Assembly (NCBI GenBank): GCA_964505265.1 | Contig: CAZDGN010000002.1 | Coordinates: forward strand, 62,001 to 126,000 | Source: CAILUF01 sp964505265 | GTDB lineage: Bacteria; Pseudomonadota; Alphaproteobacteria; Rickettsiales; UBA1997 | Direction of reading: 5' to 3' | Length of the DNA: 64,000 nt | Shown: positions 1 through 8,564 of the stretch, piece after piece | How positions within the stretch are numbered: the stretch's first letter is position 1 | How the letters are laid out: every line of letters starts with the position of its first letter | Made by a program: the position numbers and the translations under genes | The notes under the pieces: generated by a model | The model's input: only the letters and a program-made list of their open reading frames with translations | Databases searched by the model: none | What the model was told of the DNA's origin: nothing

Positions 1-738
1 GGCAATATTTTGCATAAATTTTGCATTGATACGTTCTACTCTATCATTATGAGTTGTTAAAATGGTGGGCTTTATTGACTGATTTTGATCGGCAATGTTA
101 ACGCGAGAATCTAAGATTTTTTGATCATTTAGATTAACGATTCCAAAGCGAAGATTGTTCAAGATATCTATAAAATCCTTATCGGATTGACGAAAGGCCT
201 TTGTGAGAATAAAGTTTTTAAAATTAAAATCTTCCCAAATTTTAGAATTGAAGCAATAGCTAATTTCTTCATTAAATTTATTAACCGGGGGTAATTGCAA
301 GAAATCTCCAAAAAATAAAACCTGCAAACCGCCAAAAATTTTTTTACTTTGACGAATTTCTCTAAAAACTATGTCAAGAATTTCTAATAATTCTGGAGAA
401 ATCATCGAGATTTCATCGATAGCAAGAGTTTTGGTTTTAAGGATTCTTTTGCGTATTTTGCTAAATTTTGTTTGTTTTAAATTAGCTAAAATTTGCTCTA
501 TTGGATGATTAGCTAGTCCAATTCCAGCAAATGAATGAATAGTTGACCCACCAATATTGATTGAAGCTATTCCTGTGCTTGCCGTAATTTCTAGACCTAA
601 ATGTGAAAAATTTTTCTTTAGGTAATTTAACAAATAAGACTTACCAGTTCCAGCCCCGCCAGAAATAAAAACATTATCGCCATTTAAATAGGATTCGACA
701 ATTTTTTGCTGTTGTATTGATAGATTTGCAGTTTCCAA
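1..738 (-). CDS. PIF1-like ATP-dependent DNA helicase, partial (C-terminus beyond window)
   Basis: The minus-strand frame is open from 738 to the window edge (246 codons). Superfamily 1B helicase motifs appear in order: Walker A GGAGTGKS at residues 27-34, ITASTGIASINIGG at 51-64, IHSFAG at 67-72, Walker B IDEISM at 107-112, GDFLQLPPV at 144-152 and an AFRQSD motif near 181-186. This order and wording fit the PIF1/RRM3 family, which unwinds DNA 5' to 3' and is active on G-quadruplexes and stalled forks. No ATG lies in frame near the start. The TTG at 738-736 is the most plausible start because the frame further upstream runs into the terminator of the preceding gene. The C-terminal half is missing. 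A RecD-like protein is the main alternative, but the HSFAG motif favours PIF1. Confidence 0.85.
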   Translation of the reverse strand, partial: METANLSIQQQKIVESYLNGDNVFISGGAGTGKSYLLNYLKKNFSHLGLEITASTGIASINIGGSTIHSFAGIGLANHPIEQILANLKQTKFSKIRKRILKTKTLAIDEISMISPELLEILDIVFREIRQSKKIFGGLQVLFFGDFLQLPPVNKFNEEISYCFNSKIWEDFNFKNFILTKAFRQSDKDFIDILNNLRFGIVNLNDQKILDSRVNIADQNQSIKPTILTTHNDRVERINAKFMQNIA

Positions 739-751
739 TTGATAATAAATA

Positions 752-787
752 AAACAACCCAAATACCTAGAGATATTTGGGTTGTTT
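752..787 (-). terminator. Rho-independent terminator of the dsbA-like gene
   Basis: A perfect 14-bp stem (752-765 pairs with 774-787) closes an 8-nt loop. Read on the minus strand it is followed by a T-rich run (about 751 down to 742). It lies 17 nt after the stop codon of the DsbA-like gene and just ahead of the PIF1-like helicase start, so it probably separates the two transcripts. Confidence 0.85.
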
Positions 788-803
788 GTTATAAGAAAAT
801 TAA

Positions 804-1658
804 TTATTTGGTGCGTAAGGCATTAATTTTTTCTTTGAAGGTATTAACATCGACGGCGCCAGGGATCAATTCTTCACCGATAATGAAACCAGGAGTTCCA
901 GAGATACCAACTGAAGAACCTAAAGATAAGTTATCTTGTAAGATTTTTTCAATTTTATCCTTATCATTTTTCAAAGCATCTTCAACTTTTTTAATATCAA
1001 TTCCAGCAGATTTTGCAGCATTGATAGCAGCTTTTTTTCCTTTGTCGTTGGTTTTCATAAGGGCATCATGAAATTTTCTGAAAGAATTTGGAGCGATTAA
1101 ATTAACGGCAATCGAAACTTTGGCCATTTCAAACGATGCTTCGCCAAGAATGGGGAAGTCACGATAAATAATACGAAGTTTTGTATCGGATTTGAGGAGT
1201 TCATCAACTGTGGCTTGGGCTTTTTTGCAATAACCGCAGGCATAATCATAGAATTCAACGATTGAAACATCATATCCCTGAGGAGCATATTGAGGAGAAT
1301 TTTCATCATTAAATAACTCATTTTGCTTTTGACCAATATTTTTTTGAGCATTTTTGGTTTGCTCTTCCATCATTTTCTTTTGCATATTTTGAACTGAATT
1401 GATGATGGCTTGAGGATTTGCTTCAATCCATTTGGCAATAACTTCTTCAGTGTCTTTGACATTATCTACTGATTTATTTGGATCTAGCCCAGTTGATTTA
1501 GTGTCAGATTGAGCGGTTTCTGCCTTATTTTCAACAGAATCTTTGGTTTTTTTTGCATTAAAAGCATAAAAACCGGCTCCAATAACAGAGGCAACGATAA
1601 TTGTAGCCAAAATTAATTTTAAATTTGAAGGCTTTTGATGTTTTTTTGAAAATGACAT
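804..1658 (-). CDS. DsbA-family thiol:disulfide oxidoreductase, membrane anchored
   Basis: This 284-residue protein has an uncleaved-looking N-terminal membrane segment (about residues 14-33), a polar linker with a coiled-coil-like stretch (about 70-118) and a C-terminal thioredoxin fold. The active site is Cys-Gly-Tyr-Cys at 141-144, and a cis-proline motif GTPGF lies near residue 258. The family oxidises cysteine pairs in exported proteins in the periplasm and is re-oxidised by DsbB; a DsbB gene is present at 31623. The long linker before the thioredoxin domain is typical of the Com1/ScsC/BdbD-like DsbA group found in alphaproteobacteria. It is transcribed alone, divergent from rnhB, and ends in a strong hairpin terminator. 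It could be an isomerase (ScsC-like) rather than an oxidase. Confidence 0.88.
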   Translation of the reverse strand: MSFSKKHQKPSNLKLILATIIVASVIGAGFYAFNAKKTKDSVENKAETAQSDTKSTGLDPNKSVDNVKDTEEVIAKWIEANPQAIINSVQNMQKKMMEEQTKNAQKNIGQKQNELFNDENSPQYAPQGYDVSIVEFYDYACGYCKKAQATVDELLKSDTKLRIIYRDFPILGEASFEMAKVSIAVNLIAPNSFRKFHDALMKTNDKGKKAAINAAKSAGIDIKKVEDALKNDKDKIEKILQDNLSLGSSVGISGTPGFIIGEELIPGAVDVNTFKEKINALRTK

Positions 1659-1730
1659 GATTGAAAAAATTAAAATTATTAATAAAATTTAACTGAAATA
1701 ATATCTAAATAATAAAATTAATTTTTTGCA

Positions 1731-2369
1731 ATGCAACCAACTTTTTTAATTGAAAATAATTTTGATACAAAAATAATTTGTGGTATTGACGAAGCGGGTC
1801 GAGGCCCGTTAGCGGGTCCAGTTGTTGCTTGTACTTTTTTGGTTAATAGAGAAAAAATTTTACCAAAAATTAATGATTCCAAAAAAATTTCAAAATCAAA
1901 ACGCCGAAAAATTTTTCAAGACTTAATTGATAATCATAAATATGGAGTTGGAATTGTTGATAATTTTCAAATCGACAAAATTAATATTTTGCAAGCAACA
2001 AAATTAGCTATGAAAATTTCTTTTGATAATTTTTGTGAAAAATATGGTTTAAGTGCGGATATATTGCTGGTAGATGGCAATATGGTTCCATTTGAAAAAA
2101 TCCAAAATTTACAAGAAATTTTGCCTATTATTAAGGGCGACCAAAAATCAATTTCTATAGCCTGTGCATCAATAGTTGCAAAAGAGGTTCGCGATGATAT
2201 AATGGATAAATATCACCAACAATTTCCTGATTTTGAGTTTAATAAACATTATGGATATGGCACTAAAAAACACATTGAAAATATTAACAAATATGGAATC
2301 TCTCCAATTCATCGCAAGTCTTTTGAACCAATAAAATCAATATTAAAACATAAATATGAAAATTGTTAA
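1731..2369 (+). CDS. rnhB: Ribonuclease HII
   Basis: RNase HII cleaves the RNA strand of RNA-DNA hybrids and removes single ribonucleotides from DNA. The 212-residue protein carries the family signature GIDEAGRGPLAGP (acidic residues D20 and E21), the third Asp in LLVDGN (D116) and the fourth in the AKEVRDD segment (near 156). Length is normal. The ATG at 1731 places the motif at the usual distance from the N-terminus. Its last 14 nt overlap the start of tsaC, so the two are probably co-transcribed and translationally coupled. Confidence 0.95.
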   Translation: MQPTFLIENNFDTKIICGIDEAGRGPLAGPVVACTFLVNREKILPKINDSKKISKSKRRKIFQDLIDNHKYGVGIVDNFQIDKINILQATKLAMKISFDNFCEKYGLSADILLVDGNMVPFEKIQNLQEILPIIKGDQKSISIACASIVAKEVRDDIMDKYHQQFPDFEFNKHYGYGTKKHIENINKYGISPIHRKSFEPIKSILKHKYENC

Positions 2370-2955
2370 TCAATTCGATAAAAAAGCTATTGAATTAGCC
2401 ATAAATCACCTAAAAAATGGAGATATTGTATGCTTTCCAACCGATACAATATACGGTTTAGCAGTTGATGCCACTAATGAAAAAGCTGTGGAAAAATTAT
2501 ATAATTTTAAAAATCGGCCAAAAAATAAACCATTTTCAATTTTTTTAAGAGATATTAATATTGCAAAAAAACTTTTTGTTTTTAATAATTTATCAACAAA
2601 TATTGCTAATAAATATTTTCCTGGACAACTCACTATGATTCTAAAAACCAAGGATCAAGCCAAAAAAATATTAGCAAAAAATATCAATAACGGCATTAAT
2701 GATTTTGTGGGTTTTAGGATTGTTGATAGTTATTTCGTTAGAAATTTATTTGCAAAATATGACGGAATTTTAGCGGTTTCAAGTGCTAATAAATCTAATG
2801 AGGATCCTTGTTTATCGGTTTCGCAAATAAAAAATAACCTTTTTGGTATTGATTTATTAATTGCAGGAAAGAAGGCAAGTGGAGTTGCTTCAACTATTAT
2901 TAAAATTGATGAAGATAATTTGTCAATAGTAAGAATTGGTAACATAAAATTTTAA
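2356..2955 (+). CDS. tsaC: L-threonylcarbamoyladenylate synthase (Sua5/YciO/YrdC family)
   Basis: It makes threonylcarbamoyl-AMP from threonine, bicarbonate and ATP, the first step of tRNA t6A37 synthesis. At 199 residues it is the short YrdC/TsaC form without the Sua5 C-terminal domain. Visible motifs are PTDTIYGL (28-35), the basic KNRPKNKP loop (about 52-59) and SSANKS, which bind nucleotide and substrate. It starts inside rnhB (14-nt overlap). TsaB, another t6A component, is encoded at 29565; TsaD and TsaE are not seen in this window. Confidence 0.9.
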   Translation: MKIVNQFDKKAIELAINHLKNGDIVCFPTDTIYGLAVDATNEKAVEKLYNFKNRPKNKPFSIFLRDINIAKKLFVFNNLSTNIANKYFPGQLTMILKTKDQAKKILAKNINNGINDFVGFRIVDSYFVRNLFAKYDGILAVSSANKSNEDPCLSVSQIKNNLFGIDLLIAGKKASGVASTIIKIDEDNLSIVRIGNIKF

Positions 2956-2960
2956 AAAAT

Positions 2961-3542
2961 ATGGAGTTTATTAATAATTTTTTTAAATCGGGCCCTATTA
3001 AAATCTTGATACTTTTTATATTTTTATATTTTGTATATGAAAAATCTAAAAACGATCCAAGATCATTTTCTAATACATTAAAAAACCAAGATTTCAAAAA
3101 AAATATATCTGATCTTAAAATAAATTATGAAGTTATTAAAAAAGCTAAGGAGGAAGGGGTCTTTGATAATGATAAAATTCAAAACAACAATGTCGATAAT
3201 TATGATAATCTTGAAGTTGATATTGTGAGGCAGGGTATTGCGAACACGCAACAAGCCAATTGTAATGATGAAGTTGACATCGAATATGTTTTAATGTCTG
3301 AAAGTGGAAATATAGCAAATAAATCAATAATTAAAATTTTTATTGGGGAAAATTTTAATAAAATTATCGAAAAAACATTAATCGGAATGCATGTTGGAGA
3401 GATTAGAACGGTAAAAATTCCAAAAACATTTACAACTGGTGATAGCAAATATGATGGATTTATTCAGGATAGAAATATGATATACCAAGTAATGTTAATT
3501 CAAGTTAATAAAAGCATCGCTAATAAATATAAATGTGATTAA
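2961..3542 (+). CDS. Membrane-anchored FKBP-like protein (putative peptidyl-prolyl isomerase)
   Basis: This 193-residue protein has one N-terminal membrane segment (about 14-30), a charged linker and a C-terminal domain (about 85-190). That domain resembles an FKBP fold: the stretch IEKTLIGMHVGEIRTVKIP (about 135-153) matches the conserved FKBP segment in which a Gly-Met-Gly pattern precedes a basic beta strand. FKBPs catalyse proline cis-trans isomerisation, and an N-in anchor would place the domain in the periplasm. The aromatic pocket residues are not all obvious, so activity is uncertain. It sits between tsaC and yciB with gaps of 1-6 nt, in an apparent operon. Confidence 0.55.
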   Translation: MEFINNFFKSGPIKILILFIFLYFVYEKSKNDPRSFSNTLKNQDFKKNISDLKINYEVIKKAKEEGVFDNDKIQNNNVDNYDNLEVDIVRQGIANTQQANCNDEVDIEYVLMSESGNIANKSIIKIFIGENFNKIIEKTLIGMHVGEIRTVKIPKTFTTGDSKYDGFIQDRNMIYQVMLIQVNKSIANKYKCD

Positions 3543-3543
3543 A

Positions 3544-4125
3544 ATGAGCAAAAACAAAGATTCTTCATCTCTAAAATTTCTATATGATTATTTGCCAATA
3601 ATTATTTTTTTTATATGTTATAAATTTTCTTTGGTTTATGATAATTTGTTATTTGCAACATTGGCAATGCTTTGGACCTCTTTTGTTGCAATTGCTGCTT
3701 GCTTTCTTGTGTCAAGGCAAGTACCAAAAGTAGCAACTTTTTCTGCGGTTTTGCTTGGATTTTTTTGTGGTTTGTCAATTATTTTCAATGATGAATATTT
3801 TATCAAAATTAAGCCAACAATTATCAATTTGATGTTCGGATTTATTTTGTTTTATGGATATTATTGTAAAAAGCCAATGCTAGCTTTTATTTTGGGCGAA
3901 CAAATAAAAATTTCCGATGAGGATTGGTTGACTTTGTCATTAAGATGGGGATGTTTTTTTGTGGGTCTTGCTTTCTTAAACGAGTTAATTTGGAGAAATT
4001 TTTCGACAGATTTTTGGGTTAAATTTAAAGTTTTTGGGATGATGACGATATCAATGGCTTTCACGATTTCGCAAATACCTTTTTTAATCAAAGCTCAAAC
4101 AAAATTTAGTAAAGTTAAATTATAA
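3544..4125 (+). CDS. yciB: Inner-membrane intracellular septation protein A family (YciB)
   Basis: A hydrophobic protein of about 193 residues with five to six membrane segments. The start DYLPIIIFF, the SRQVPKVATFSAVLLGF segment, the FGFILFYGYY-like loop and the late LAFLNELIWRNF segment match the YciB/IspZ family, which supports envelope and division-septum integrity. The ATG at 3544, one base after the upstream stop, is preferred over the in-frame GTG at 3535, which would overlap the upstream gene by 8 nt. The 3' end overlaps the convergent IleRS-like gene by 11 nt. Confidence 0.85.
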   Translation: MSKNKDSSSLKFLYDYLPIIIFFICYKFSLVYDNLLFATLAMLWTSFVAIAACFLVSRQVPKVATFSAVLLGFFCGLSIIFNDEYFIKIKPTIINLMFGFILFYGYYCKKPMLAFILGEQIKISDEDWLTLSLRWGCFFVGLAFLNELIWRNFSTDFWVKFKVFGMMTISMAFTISQIPFLIKAQTKFSKVKL

Positions 4126-4921
4126 ATATTTGTAAATCACCATCATCAAGCAAATTTTCAAAAATTTTTCCATCAACATCACTAATTTTCTTATTACAAA
4201 TTTCGATATTATCAATTAAAGTTTGTGATTTTATGAATTGAATATTTTTTTCGACATTTTGTAAAATTTTTGATTGAGATGAGTAGAGTTTGATATTTAT
4301 TCTGTCGGTGATGTTGAGCATTGCATCTTTTCGATTTTGTTGAATTGCACGAATTACATCACGTGAGATACCCTCGGATTCAAGTTCTGGGGTTATTTCA
4401 ATATTTAGCATAACCAGATAATCATTGCTTGGTAAACCAATTATTGCAAATTTATTTTCGTCAATATTTTTGGTTGAAAGTTTTATTTCAAAATCATCAT
4501 TTTCGAGTATTTCATCGCAAATAGAAATTTTATTATTGGCAATTAATTCCCACTTATTTTCTTTAACCGCTTGGGTTATTGCCTTAATTTTTGCTCCAAA
4601 TATTCCTCCGATTTTTTTAAAATTGAGTTGTAATTTATATTCGGCATATTGATTAATATCGCTTGCTAGAATAATTTTTTTAACATTAACTTCTTCGGCA
4701 ATAATTTCAAAATATTTAGTGAATTTTTCAGAATTTTTACCAATTATTGTTAGGGTAGAAAGTGGCAATCTAACTCGAAGATTTTTGTGATCTCGAATAG
4801 ATAAAACTGATGAACAAATATTTCGAACTAAATCCATTTCTTCAATTAATTTGCTGTTGTTTGAAAGAAAGGATGTATCAGGAAAATCTTGTAAATGCAA
4901 CGAAATATTTCGATTTATCAT
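4115..4921 (-). CDS. Stand-alone C-terminal segment of isoleucyl-tRNA synthetase (anticodon-binding end plus DUF5915-like domain)
   Basis: The 268 residues align by pattern with the C-terminal quarter of the roughly 1050-residue eukaryote-like IleRS type used by Rickettsiales. Near the N-terminus are SLHLQDFPDTSFL, a MDLVRNICSSVLSIRDH helix and NLRVRLPLSTL, features of the IleRS anticodon-binding region. The remainder resembles the DUF5915 C-terminal domain, including an EITPELESEGISRDVIRAIQ-type segment. The Rossmann catalytic core with HIGH and KMSKS is absent, and the upstream DNA is a complete purM. The frame is intact and its ATG overlaps the purM stop as ATGA, which suggests it is translated. 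It may be one half of a split synthetase, a tRNA-binding accessory, or a relic of a larger gene. A full IleRS must be sought elsewhere in the genome. Confidence 0.7.
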   Translation of the reverse strand: MINRNISLHLQDFPDTSFLSNNSKLIEEMDLVRNICSSVLSIRDHKNLRVRLPLSTLTIIGKNSEKFTKYFEIIAEEVNVKKIILASDINQYAEYKLQLNFKKIGGIFGAKIKAITQAVKENKWELIANNKISICDEILENDDFEIKLSTKNIDENKFAIIGLPSNDYLVMLNIEITPELESEGISRDVIRAIQQNRKDAMLNITDRINIKLYSSQSKILQNVEKNIQFIKSQTLIDNIEICNKKISDVDGKIFENLLDDGDLQIFII

Positions 4922-5910
4922 ACTAATTCTCCAATAATTTGAGCAGTTTCATTGTTATTATTAAATGTTTCAACAATATAGTCGGCATCATTTTTGCTAA
5001 CTACCGCCACCATACCAATTCCACAATTAAATGTTCTATGCATTTCTGCATCATCGATTTTACCAAGTTTTTGTAAAAAATTGAAAATTTCTGGACGGTT
5101 CCATGATTTATATTCAATTTTTGCGGTGATATTATCACTCAAAACTCGAGGTAAATTTTCAGTTAATCCGCCGCCAGTTATATGAGCAAGAGCTTTGATT
5201 TTTTTGGTTTTAAGAGCGTTAAGACAAGATTTGACATAAATTTTTGTGGGCGTTAATAATTCTTTACCAAGTGATGTATTTTCTGTAAATTTATCAAAAA
5301 AATTTAGATTGTTAGTTTTTAAAATGTGTCTGGCCAGTGAAAATCCATTTGAGTGAAGTCCAGATGATGATAAGCCAACCAAAATATCTCCCTTATGAGT
5401 TGCTTTTGGCAGAATTTCATCGCGTTCAACGGCTCCAACCGCAAATCCAGCCAAATCATAATCACCCTGATGATACATACTAGGCATCTCCGCAGTTTCA
5501 CCGCCAATGAGAGAACATCCCGCCATTTTACAGCCTTCAGCAATAGACTTAATAACAATAGAGGCAATATTTACATCAAGTTTTGAGCAAGCAAAATAAT
5601 CTAAAAAAAATAAAGGTTCGGCTCCCTGAACAACTAAATCATTTACTGACATTGCAACTAAATCAATACCAATAGTATCGTGAAAGTTAGTGTCAATGGC
5701 AATACGTAGCTTGGTGCCAACTCCATCGGTTGACGATACCAAAACTGGATCCTTAAAATTACATTTTGCCAAATCAAAAAGTGCTCCAAATCCTCCTAAA
5801 TCTGCATTACAACCTTTCCTAATGGTGGATTTTGCGAATGGCTTAATTTTATTGACAAGTTCATTTCCAGCGTCAATATCCACTCCTGAATTTTTATAAT
5901 TTAACGACAT
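4918..5910 (-). CDS. purM: Phosphoribosylformylglycinamidine cyclo-ligase (AIR synthetase)
   Basis: PurM converts FGAM to 5-aminoimidazole ribonucleotide with ATP, the fifth step of purine synthesis. The 330-residue protein has the normal length and begins with the typical NYKNSGVDIDAGNELV segment. It continues with GGFGALFDL, the STDGVGTKLRIA ATP/substrate motif, HSNGFSLAR and HITGGGLTENLPR. The C-terminus (AQIIGEL) is also normal, so the gene is complete. It overlaps the downstream IleRS-like gene by 4 nt. The divergent neighbour DUF2066-perM is a common purM neighbour in alphaproteobacteria. Presence of purM shows that at least part of de novo purine synthesis is kept. Confidence 0.96.
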   Translation of the reverse strand: MSLNYKNSGVDIDAGNELVNKIKPFAKSTIRKGCNADLGGFGALFDLAKCNFKDPVLVSSTDGVGTKLRIAIDTNFHDTIGIDLVAMSVNDLVVQGAEPLFFLDYFACSKLDVNIASIVIKSIAEGCKMAGCSLIGGETAEMPSMYHQGDYDLAGFAVGAVERDEILPKATHKGDILVGLSSSGLHSNGFSLARHILKTNNLNFFDKFTENTSLGKELLTPTKIYVKSCLNALKTKKIKALAHITGGGLTENLPRVLSDNITAKIEYKSWNRPEIFNFLQKLGKIDDAEMHRTFNCGIGMVAVVSKNDADYIVETFNNNNETAQIIGELV

Positions 5911-6001
5911 TTTTTAATAAATTAGAGGTAATAGTAAATCTTTTGATTGATTAAAATAAATTTTAAGAATATTTTATTATTATCAAATAAATTTTACAAT
6001 C

Positions 6002-7102
6002 ATGATAAAAATTTTTCAATTCATAATATTTTTGTTTTTTATATTGCTTTCCTTGTTTACGCATTCTTTTGCACAAGATAAAGGAACTAATCCTTATTTA
6101 GTCGAGGGAATATATTCAAAAAATACAGGGAAAAATCCAGAATTAGCTAAAAAAAATACAATAAAATATGCTAGGAGAGATGCCCTAACGGTTTTATTGG
6201 CAAGAATTTCCAAGCCATTATCAATTTCTGAAGAAGTCTCTGACGATGAAATTACCGAAATGGTCCGCTCCGAACAAATATTGGATGAAAAAATTTCTGG
6301 AAATAATTATTCTGCCAATTTCAATTTTGTATTTGCCAAGGATTTTGTTGAACATATTCTTGGTCAAAAAAAATCAAATCTTGAAGCCGATGTCTCGGAG
6401 CCAAAGAAAGTGTCTGAAAAATTTACAATTATTCCAGTCAAAATGGCCATAAATAGACCAATGATTTGGGAAGATGAGAATGATTGGAGAATAATATTAT
6501 CAAGGGTTGTCGAAAAAAATGACTTAGAGAATAAATTTATAATTCCAACGGCCAAAAAAGAAAATATTTTATTATTCAACTCACAAAATATTACAAATCT
6601 CTCAACTAGCGAAATTGAAAGTGCAATTGCAAAAAATGAAACACGAGGTATTTATATTTTCAATTTTTCATTTGATGAAATTGACAATAAAGTAATAGTT
6701 AAATCCACTTATCTAGAGCCTCAATTTAAGAAAAATTTTAGCCTAGCTTTCACTAATGCAGACAAAATTGAGTATAATGAATTAATAAAAAAAGTAGCGG
6801 AAAAGACTTTGGATTTTGTTGAAAAAAACCCAATTACTGTGCAAAGCGACTTCAGCAACAAAAACCCTGAAGTTGATTTTAAAATCTCTAGCTTTAGTGA
6901 TTGGTTATTTGTGAAAAACAGCTTGGAAAAGGGGAATTTGATTGAAAAAATTGAAATTAAATCAATTTCGCGCGATAATGTTAAAGCTAAACTTCAGGTC
7001 GCTGGCTCAAAACTTAATATTGAAGAAATTTTTAATAAATTAAACTTAAAATATTTAAAATTACCCGAAGGGACTTACGAAATCAATGCTGTATCTCAAT
7101 GA
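6002..7102 (+). CDS. DUF2066 domain protein, exported
   Basis: This 366-residue protein has a clear signal peptide (hydrophobic about 5-20, cleavage after HSFA near 24). The N-terminal domain that follows, with ARRDALTVLLARI and SEQILDEKISGNNYSANFNF, resembles DUF2066. The function of the family is unknown; it is thought to act in the periplasm. In many alphaproteobacteria the gene lies between purM and a PerM-type permease, exactly as here. It overlaps perM by 4 nt (ATGA), so they are coupled. The C-terminal half is less conserved and no catalytic motif is visible. Confidence 0.7.
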   Translation: MIKIFQFIIFLFFILLSLFTHSFAQDKGTNPYLVEGIYSKNTGKNPELAKKNTIKYARRDALTVLLARISKPLSISEEVSDDEITEMVRSEQILDEKISGNNYSANFNFVFAKDFVEHILGQKKSNLEADVSEPKKVSEKFTIIPVKMAINRPMIWEDENDWRIILSRVVEKNDLENKFIIPTAKKENILLFNSQNITNLSTSEIESAIAKNETRGIYIFNFSFDEIDNKVIVKSTYLEPQFKKNFSLAFTNADKIEYNELIKKVAEKTLDFVEKNPITVQSDFSNKNPEVDFKISSFSDWLFVKNSLEKGNLIEKIEIKSISRDNVKAKLQVAGSKLNIEEIFNKLNLKYLKLPEGTYEINAVSQ

Positions 7103-8151
7103 AAACCAAGGATAAAATATTATTTTTTGCAATAATCTGTGTAATTTTAGGCTTGATCATTTATCAAGTTAAGGATGTTTTATTACCCTTTGTTTTGGCG
7201 ATCATTATTAGTTATTTTCTCAATCCTCTGGTAAATTTTATTGGAAAAAAACTGAAAATTTCTCGAAATATAACGGTAAGTTTAATCGTCTCACTATTTC
7301 TAATTTTTTTGGTAGTGTTTTTTTCAGTAATAATGCCAATATTATATACCCAATCCCTTAGCTTTGTTGACTCTATACCTGAATATGTTCAATTTTTTTC
7401 TGACAATTTTTATCCAAATATAGTTGATTTTTTGCTTAAATTTAATATCGAAATCGAAAATGATTTCTTTGAGCTTATTAAAAGTAATAAATTTTTTATC
7501 GCTAATGAAAATATTTCTGATAAATTAATAACCAACATTGTAAGTTCAACAAACTTTATTATAAATTTATTATCGATAATTTTTATAATGCCAATCTTAG
7601 TTTTTTACTTATTAAAAGATTGGAATATATTAATTAAAAAATGCTCAATATTGATGCCGGAAAAATATTCTAGGCAAATAATACTCATATTTAAACAAAT
7701 CGACGAGGCTATTGCCCATTATCTTCGTGGACAAGCCAATGTTTGTCTAATTCTAGCTTTATATTATTCGATTATGTTATCATTTACTGGTCTGAGTCAT
7801 GGTTTTTTTATTGGTATCGCAACGGGCATTTTGTCCTTCGTGCCATTTATTGGTTATGGCATTGGAATCTCAATTGCTCTTGTTGTTTCACTATTTCAAT
7901 GGGGATTTGAATTTAATAGTTTAATGATTATTTTGGCTATTTATATTCTTGGGCAAATTTTAGAATCATATTTTTTAGTTCCATATTTAATTGGTAGCAA
8001 AATTCAGATTCATCCACTTGGAATGATTTTTGGAATTTTCTTTTTTGGAGGATTGCTTGGTTTGTTTGGAGTTTTGTTTTCAGTGCCTTTAACCGCAATA
8101 TCAATGGTTATTATTCGTTATATTTTGAAAAATAATCGAAAAACTGAATAA
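7099..8151 (+). CDS. AI-2E (PerM) family membrane transporter
   Basis: A polytopic inner-membrane protein of 350 residues with hydrophobic segments near 8-28, 33-48, 60-85, about 150-175 and four to five more after 200. The segment SFVPFIGYGIGISIALVVSL and the final FFFGGLLGLFGVLFSVPLTA are typical of the AI-2E/PerM family. Members have been linked to autoinducer-2 export or Na+/H+ exchange, but the substrate cannot be read from sequence. It is translationally coupled to the DUF2066 gene and followed after 2 nt by a small acidic gene. Confidence 0.88.
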   Translation: MKTKDKILFFAIICVILGLIIYQVKDVLLPFVLAIIISYFLNPLVNFIGKKLKISRNITVSLIVSLFLIFLVVFFSVIMPILYTQSLSFVDSIPEYVQFFSDNFYPNIVDFLLKFNIEIENDFFELIKSNKFFIANENISDKLITNIVSSTNFIINLLSIIFIMPILVFYLLKDWNILIKKCSILMPEKYSRQIILIFKQIDEAIAHYLRGQANVCLILALYYSIMLSFTGLSHGFFIGIATGILSFVPFIGYGIGISIALVVSLFQWGFEFNSLMIILAIYILGQILESYFLVPYLIGSKIQIHPLGMIFGIFFFGGLLGLFGVLFSVPLTAISMVIIRYILKNNRKTE

Positions 8152-8153
8152 TT

Positions 8154-8396
8154 ATGATCAAAAATAATCTAGAAGATTTTTTAAGAAATCCAGAAGATTT
8201 AGAAATTGAGATTGATGATAACGAAGTGTCGGAGCTGAATTTATCAAATATATCGCCACAAACCCCATTTCGCAGTTTTGAAAATATTAAACTATGTGCA
8301 ATTGACCCAAGAACTAAATATAAAATTCAAGATTTACTTAAACAATGCAATGATGATATTGCCAAAATAAAAAGAATCATAAATCATCACTATTAG
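8154..8396 (+). CDS. Small acidic hypothetical protein
   Basis: Eighty residues, acidic in the first half (repeated Asp/Glu around residues 15-28) and basic near the end. No signal peptide or membrane segment. It starts 2 nt after perM and so probably belongs to the DUF2066-perM operon. In related genomes this position is often held by a DnaA-related Hda gene, but no P-loop or AAA motif is present here. I do not recognise the family. Confidence 0.5.
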   Translation: MIKNNLEDFLRNPEDLEIEIDDNEVSELNLSNISPQTPFRSFENIKLCAIDPRTKYKIQDLLKQCNDDIAKIKRIINHHY

Positions 8397-8488
8397 CAAA
8401 AAAAATTTAACAATAAATTTGATAAAACAAATGGGATTCTCAAGATATAGCACTAAAAAAGAATTGCCAAGACGATATTGGTAATGGG

Positions 8489-8564
8489 TGGTGCCTAGAG
8501 GCGGAATCGAACCACCGACACAAGGATTTTCAGTCCTTTGCTCTACCGACTGAGCTATCTAGGC
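8489..8564 (-). tRNA. tRNA-Phe (GAA)
   Basis: On the minus strand the 76 nt fold as a cloverleaf. The acceptor stem GCCTAGA pairs with TCTAGGC, the D-loop contains AGCTCAGTCGGTAGAGC, the anticodon loop is CTGAAAATCC with anticodon GAA, and the T-arm contains GGTTCGATTCC. The discriminator is A and the 3' CCA is encoded in the genome (8489-8491). Confidence 0.97.

Noticed and set aside
4355..4370. TCACGTGA core resembling parS inside the IleRS-like gene
   Set aside because: Only 11 of 16 bases match parS and the core is explained by coding sequence; likely chance.
8431..8484. Seventeen-codon plus-strand frame just beside the tRNA-Phe 3' end
   Set aside because: Too short to support, with no clear ribosome-binding site and no known match; could be looked at if conserved in relatives.
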